From positions 1-26,980 of the forward strand of contig DHOP01000094.1 of NCBI GenBank assembly GCA_002407775.1: 26,980 nt of DNA. Reading direction: 5' to 3'. Positions 24,893-26,980 of this stretch are shown in pieces. The stretch comes from Prevotella sp. UBA5387 (lineage in GTDB: Bacteria > Bacteroidota > Bacteroidia > Bacteroidales > Bacteroidaceae). The notes beneath the pieces are model-generated. The model did no database searches and was not told where the DNA came from. It was given only the letters and a program-made list of their open reading frames with translations. Each line of letters begins with the position of its first letter. The stretch's first letter is position 1. Both the position numbers and the translations under genes were made by a program.

Positions 24893-24929
24893 TGACCGAG
24901 AGGCATGTGGAGCAAGGTATGGTTTTATT

Positions 24930-24969
24930 TCTCACGCAGATGACGCAGATGGCGCAGATTTACCATGCA
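24930..24969 (+). repeat. CGCAGAT-type repeat, variant B (second copy, three units)
   Basis: Identical over about 38 bases to 19304-19343. It lies 37 bases from repeat C and 28 bases before a REPIN; the same C-B-REPIN order appears inverted at 25635-26002. Confidence 0.85.
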
Positions 24970-24997
24970 GAGGAAAATGATGAAAAGATGATATGTT

Positions 24998-25112
24998 GTA
25001 GGGACATACCCCGTGTATGTCCGCACAACGCACCCTCATATCACCATCAACGGTACACGCATCCGCGCGAGGTACAAACGATTGGGCGGACATACACGGG
25101 GTATGTCCCTAC
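24998..25112. repeat. Complete REPIN-like element (115 bp)
   Basis: Two GTAG hairpins in inverted orientation: 24998-25024 on the plus strand and 25086-25112 on the minus strand, 61 bases apart. Each is GTAG followed by the 8-bp stem GGACATAC/GTATGTCC with loop CCCGT. GTAG is on the outer side of both. The interior carries CACCATCAAC and AACGATTGG, shared with the element at 26728-26862. Confidence 0.88.
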
Positions 25113-25219
25113 AATGATTCTTGAGACAGGGGGGATGCCCATCTTTGCATTCCATGTGTCTAAACCTTTAATATAGAGTAGGAAACAGGTCGGAAATCTT
25201 TTCACCTGTCCCCCCAAAA

Positions 25220-25529
25220 AATTTCATTATTACAATTACATTAAGACACCTTGCGATATATTATATTGATTTATAACAGGTGGTAATGGTTGTTTATTAG
25301 GAAGTTAGGTATATATGATAAGGTAATAGGGTAGTATTGGTTATAAAATATAAGGTAAATACTCTTATTATAATATATAATATTAATATTATATATTATA
25401 ATAAGACCTTTGTTCTTGCTAACGAATGTATGTGTGATTTGTCATCCTCTAATCTTTTCATTCTTCATCCTTTCATTTTTAATCCTGCACATGTGTGAGG
25501 TGTCTTAATGAAATTGAAATTATGAAATT
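25220..25529. repeat. 310-bp element bounded by imperfect inverted repeats
   Basis: The left arm 25223-25251 (ending ATTAAGACACCT) is the reverse complement of 25498-25526 (starting AGGTGTCTTAAT) at 26 of 29 positions, and the match extends two or three bases outward. Between them lie about 246 AT-rich bases with the 44-bp palindrome and no gene. The size and structure are MITE-like, but no target duplication is obvious. Confidence 0.7.
25363..25406. repeat. Perfect 44-bp AT palindrome
   Basis: Bases 25363-25384 are the exact reverse complement of 25385-25406: TCTTATTATAATATATAATA and two more bases on the left, mirrored on the right to AATAAGA. Only the outermost positions contain C or G. 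It has no loop, so it can extrude as a cruciform. Confidence 0.95.
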
Positions 25530-25634
25530 AAATTGATAATGCCCCTACAATAACGACCGATGGTATTCACGACACACATACGACGATAGCGGGCAAACAT
25601 TATCAACAACATTCACGATATACACACCAACACC

Positions 25635-25841
25635 GTAGGGACATACCCCGTGTATGTCCGCATACCCCGCATGACCCACGACACTATCAACCGGTACGCA
25701 CACATACACGCGATATTGGCGAAATGGCGGTAATAGGGGCATACCAACGATATGACAGACGGACATGGGGATGTTGGCGATATGGCGGACATACACGGGG
25801 ACTACATCGTTATGGCGGACATACACGGGGTATGTCCCTAC
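25635..25841. repeat. REPIN-like element with expanded interior (207 bp)
   Basis: Outer GTAG hairpins are at 25635-25661 (plus) and 25815-25841 (minus). Inside are CAACCGGTACGCACACATAC (25688-25707), shared with other copies, and an additional half hairpin at 25785-25800 (GCGGACATACACGGGG). TATGGCGGACATACACGGGG occurs twice, at 25781-25800 and 25811-25830, which points to a local duplication. Confidence 0.85.
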
Positions 25842-25869
25842 AAGATATCATCCTTTCATTTCTTTCCCC

Positions 25870-25900
25870 GCATGGTAAATCTGCGCCATCTGCGTGAGGA
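25870..25900 (-). repeat. CGCAGAT-type repeat, variant B (inverted, two units)
   Basis: Same as 24930-24969 on the opposite strand but lacking one CGCAGATGA unit, so copies differ by whole units. Confidence 0.85.
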
Positions 25901-25942
25901 ATAAAACCACCCCTTGCTCTACACGCAATACCGTCCGCTCAT

Positions 25943-26002
25943 TTTGCACGCAGATTTCGCGGATTTCGCAGATGTTTGCTATGCAAACGGCTCCGCGTTG
26001 TT
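25943..26002 (+). repeat. CGCAGAT-type repeat, variant C (inverted copy)
   Basis: GCACGCAGATTTCGCGGATT, then TCGCAGATG and a palindromic GTTTGCTATGCAAAC followed by GGCTCCGCGTTGTT. It is the mirror image of 24832-24892. Confidence 0.85.
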
Positions 26003-26148
26003 GGGCAATGTGATGAGCAAATCTCCGTCATAGCCTTCGTCTATCATCATGTAGTCGCTTCGCAAACCATGTCATCTAACATCATCATCTGTTGCATCTG
26101 CGGGCGTATCTCAAACTCATAGGACCCGTAAAAGTATGCTTTCCGACT

Positions 26149-26215
26149 TTAACACCTGTTAACGGGGCGAAAAGGGCATTTTTCATGGTGATAGGGCAGG
26201 GATGTGTTAACTTTG
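26149..26215 (+). promoter_or_regulatory. Rightward promoter module upstream of smalltalk
   Basis: TTAACACCTGTTAA (26149-26162) is a 14-bp palindrome with one central mismatch pair. After exactly 45 bases comes TAACTTTG (26208-26215), a match to TAnnTTTG. It is the mirror of 24544-24610. The only gene downstream is the smalltalk peptide 216 bases further on, so the intervening part may once have held another gene. Confidence 0.6.
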
Positions 26216-26354
26216 TCATGTAAGAATAATGCGGCGCCCGACACCTTCAAACTGATCTAATACCACCACCAACCATCTATCACCCAACATATAATCCATG
26301 ACTATTAACTACTTTCATAATTTCTTCATACCTCTACATATTTGTGAATAATTG

Positions 26355-26381
26355 GCGGACATACACAGGGTATGTCCCTAC
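26355..26381 (-). repeat. Single REP-like GTAG hairpin
   Basis: On the minus strand GTAG, GGACATAC, CCTGT, GTATGTCC: one base differs from the other copies, in the loop, so the stem is intact. It has no partner hairpin and lies 50 bases before the smalltalk start. Confidence 0.85.
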
Positions 26382-26430
26382 ACAAAAAGAACTAACACCT
26401 AACTTAAACTAATATCTAACACTTAACACC

Positions 26431-26523
26431 ATGAAAAAAGAAACTTGGAACTTCATCATTCAGACCGCCATTGCCATTCTCACCGCCATTGCCACTACGC
26501 TGGGCGTCACCTCGTGCTTGTGA
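26431..26523 (+). CDS. Smalltalk family small protein (30 aa)
   Basis: A 30-codon gene, too short for ordinary gene calling: MKKETWNFIIQTAIAILTAI, then ATTLGVTSCL and TGA. I recognise it as a member of the family named smalltalk protein, tiny proteins of unknown function that are widespread in Bacteroidales. A short basic start is followed by a hydrophobic stretch of about 20 residues, so it is probably membrane-associated, and it ends in a conserved GVTSC-type tail. From memory, it usually lies between an HU-type DNA-binding protein gene and an N-acetylmuramoyl-L-alanine amidase gene; neither is present here within the window, so it is an orphan. It is downstream of the rightward promoter module and one REP hairpin. 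Confidence 0.85.
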   Translation: MKKETWNFIIQTAIAILTAIATTLGVTSCL

Positions 26524-26980
26524 TAATTCAAAATTCACGATTGGCTAAAACGTTCATCCTTTCATAATTTCTGCCCTGACAAGCCATAAAGGCATGAGTT
26601 GATCGTTCGACCGCGTCAGGCTATCCTTTCGTTCTTTGAAATACTGGACAACCACAATCACCCTTTCCTCGAGCCGAGTCTTTCCCTTGGAAGATGCGAC
26701 TCGTCATGTAATTTCATCTTTAATCTTGTAGGGACATACCCCGTGTATGTCCGTCCAATCGTTGGTTTACCCCGTGTATGTGTGCGTACCGGTTGATGGT
26801 GTCGTGTGGGTGCATCTGGCGTACGGTGCGTCGTTGCGGACATACACGGGGTATGTCCCTACGGTGATGTCGTATGGGTGTCGTGAATATCGTTCGTTGT
26901 TTTTTGTAGGGACATCGTCATATTTTGTTTCATTATTTCAAATTACCTGTTTCATTGGTAGATTCAAGTACCAAGTGCGA
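26524..26980. other. Noncoding tail of the window
   Basis: 457 bases after smalltalk. Apart from the REPIN at 26728-26862 and its conserved flank (GTGTCGTGAATATCGTTCGT, 26878-26897), there is a half hairpin start (GTAGGGACAT, 26906-26915) and a hairpin TTGGTA/TACCAA (26955-26974). No gene is supported; the expected amidase gene is absent. Confidence 0.6.
26728..26862. repeat. Complete REPIN-like element (135 bp)
   Basis: GTAG hairpins at 26728-26753 (plus) and 26836-26862 (minus) face each other with GTAG outermost. The interior read on the minus strand matches the partial element at 19231-19290 almost throughout, including CACCATCAACCGGTACGCAC. This is the reference copy for the long-interior version. 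Confidence 0.88.

Larger units (their letters stand above)
23890..26430. other. Repeat-dominated region with nested inverted symmetry
   Basis: About 2.5 kb without a convincing gene. In order it holds: the helicase promoter; a tRNA-Arg(UCU) remnant (23994-24052); a short W-rich open frame of doubtful status (24110-24349); a leftward promoter module (24544-24610); an ATGAAA-rich tract (24681-24800); repeats C and B; a REPIN pair; a 310-base inverted-repeat element around a 44-bp palindrome; a second REPIN pair; repeats B and C inverted; and a rightward promoter module (26149-26215). The pieces are arranged nearly symmetrically about 25,380-25,420. Confidence 0.7.

Noticed and set aside
26020..26146. 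Remnant minus-strand coding frame ending in LDDMVCEATT
   Set aside because: About 30 open codons with plausible composition, but there is no start, no family and no continuation; too short to call a pseudogene.
24998..26862. CRISPR array
   Set aside because: The repeated hairpins are inverted pairs at irregular distances with shared interiors; there are no regular unique spacers and no cas genes.

Overview
The window looks like a chromosome segment from a Bacteroidales bacterium, most likely Prevotella or a close relative. Three things point there. Many genes have the Bacteroidetes -7 promoter box TAnnTTTG (often TATCTTTG) 28-80 bases before the start and no strong Shine-Dalgarno site. The protein set is typical: a sulfatase with its maturase, DPP III, a C69 dipeptidase, an OPT transporter, a DUF5723-type protein and a 30-residue smalltalk peptide. 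The intergenic repeats are also of the kind common in this group. The assignment is by recognition, without any database search.

Layout. 1-2078 (+): end of a surface-polysaccharide type cluster with two glycosyltransferases. 2239-5082 (+): a secreted serine-type sulfatase and the radical-SAM enzyme that would activate it. 5211-7798 (-): an AlkD-like HEAT-repeat protein whose start overlaps the end of a DPP III (M49) metallopeptidase. 7799-8377: a divergent intergenic region with four 22-bp iterons and a terminator-like hairpin. 8378-9802 (+): C69 dipeptidase. 9919-11916 (-): OPT oligopeptide transporter. DPP III, C69 and OPT together suggest peptide uptake and breakdown. 12053-12595 (-): flavodoxin-domain protein. 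12872-16086 (-): a lipoprotein and a DUF5723-like protein, probably one operon. 16435-19023 (-): ClpB, with a textbook terminator. 19024-19607: dispersed repeats. 19608-20633 (-): geranylgeranyl-reductase-family flavoprotein. 20889-21563 (-): a second, distinct AlkD-like protein. 21817-23889 (-): a PD-(D/E)XK nuclease fused to an SF1/DUF2075 helicase, a candidate defence gene.

From 23890 to the end there is almost no coding sequence. This part begins with what looks like a decayed tRNA-Arg(UCU). It then has a set of nearly concentric inverted repeats centred near 25,380-25,420. From the outside in these are: two outward-facing promoter modules with the same geometry (a TTAACASCTGTTAA palindrome, exactly 45 bp, then TAnnTTTG); CGCAGAT-type repeats; REPIN-like pairs of GTAG hairpins; a pair of about 30-bp imperfect inverted repeats; and a perfect 44-bp AT palindrome. 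The only convincing gene here is an orphan smalltalk peptide at 26431-26523, downstream of the right-hand promoter. This nested structure is the most unusual thing in the window. It may be a decayed mobile or phage-derived locus overgrown by REP-type elements, or an organised regulatory or replication structure; the sequence alone does not decide.
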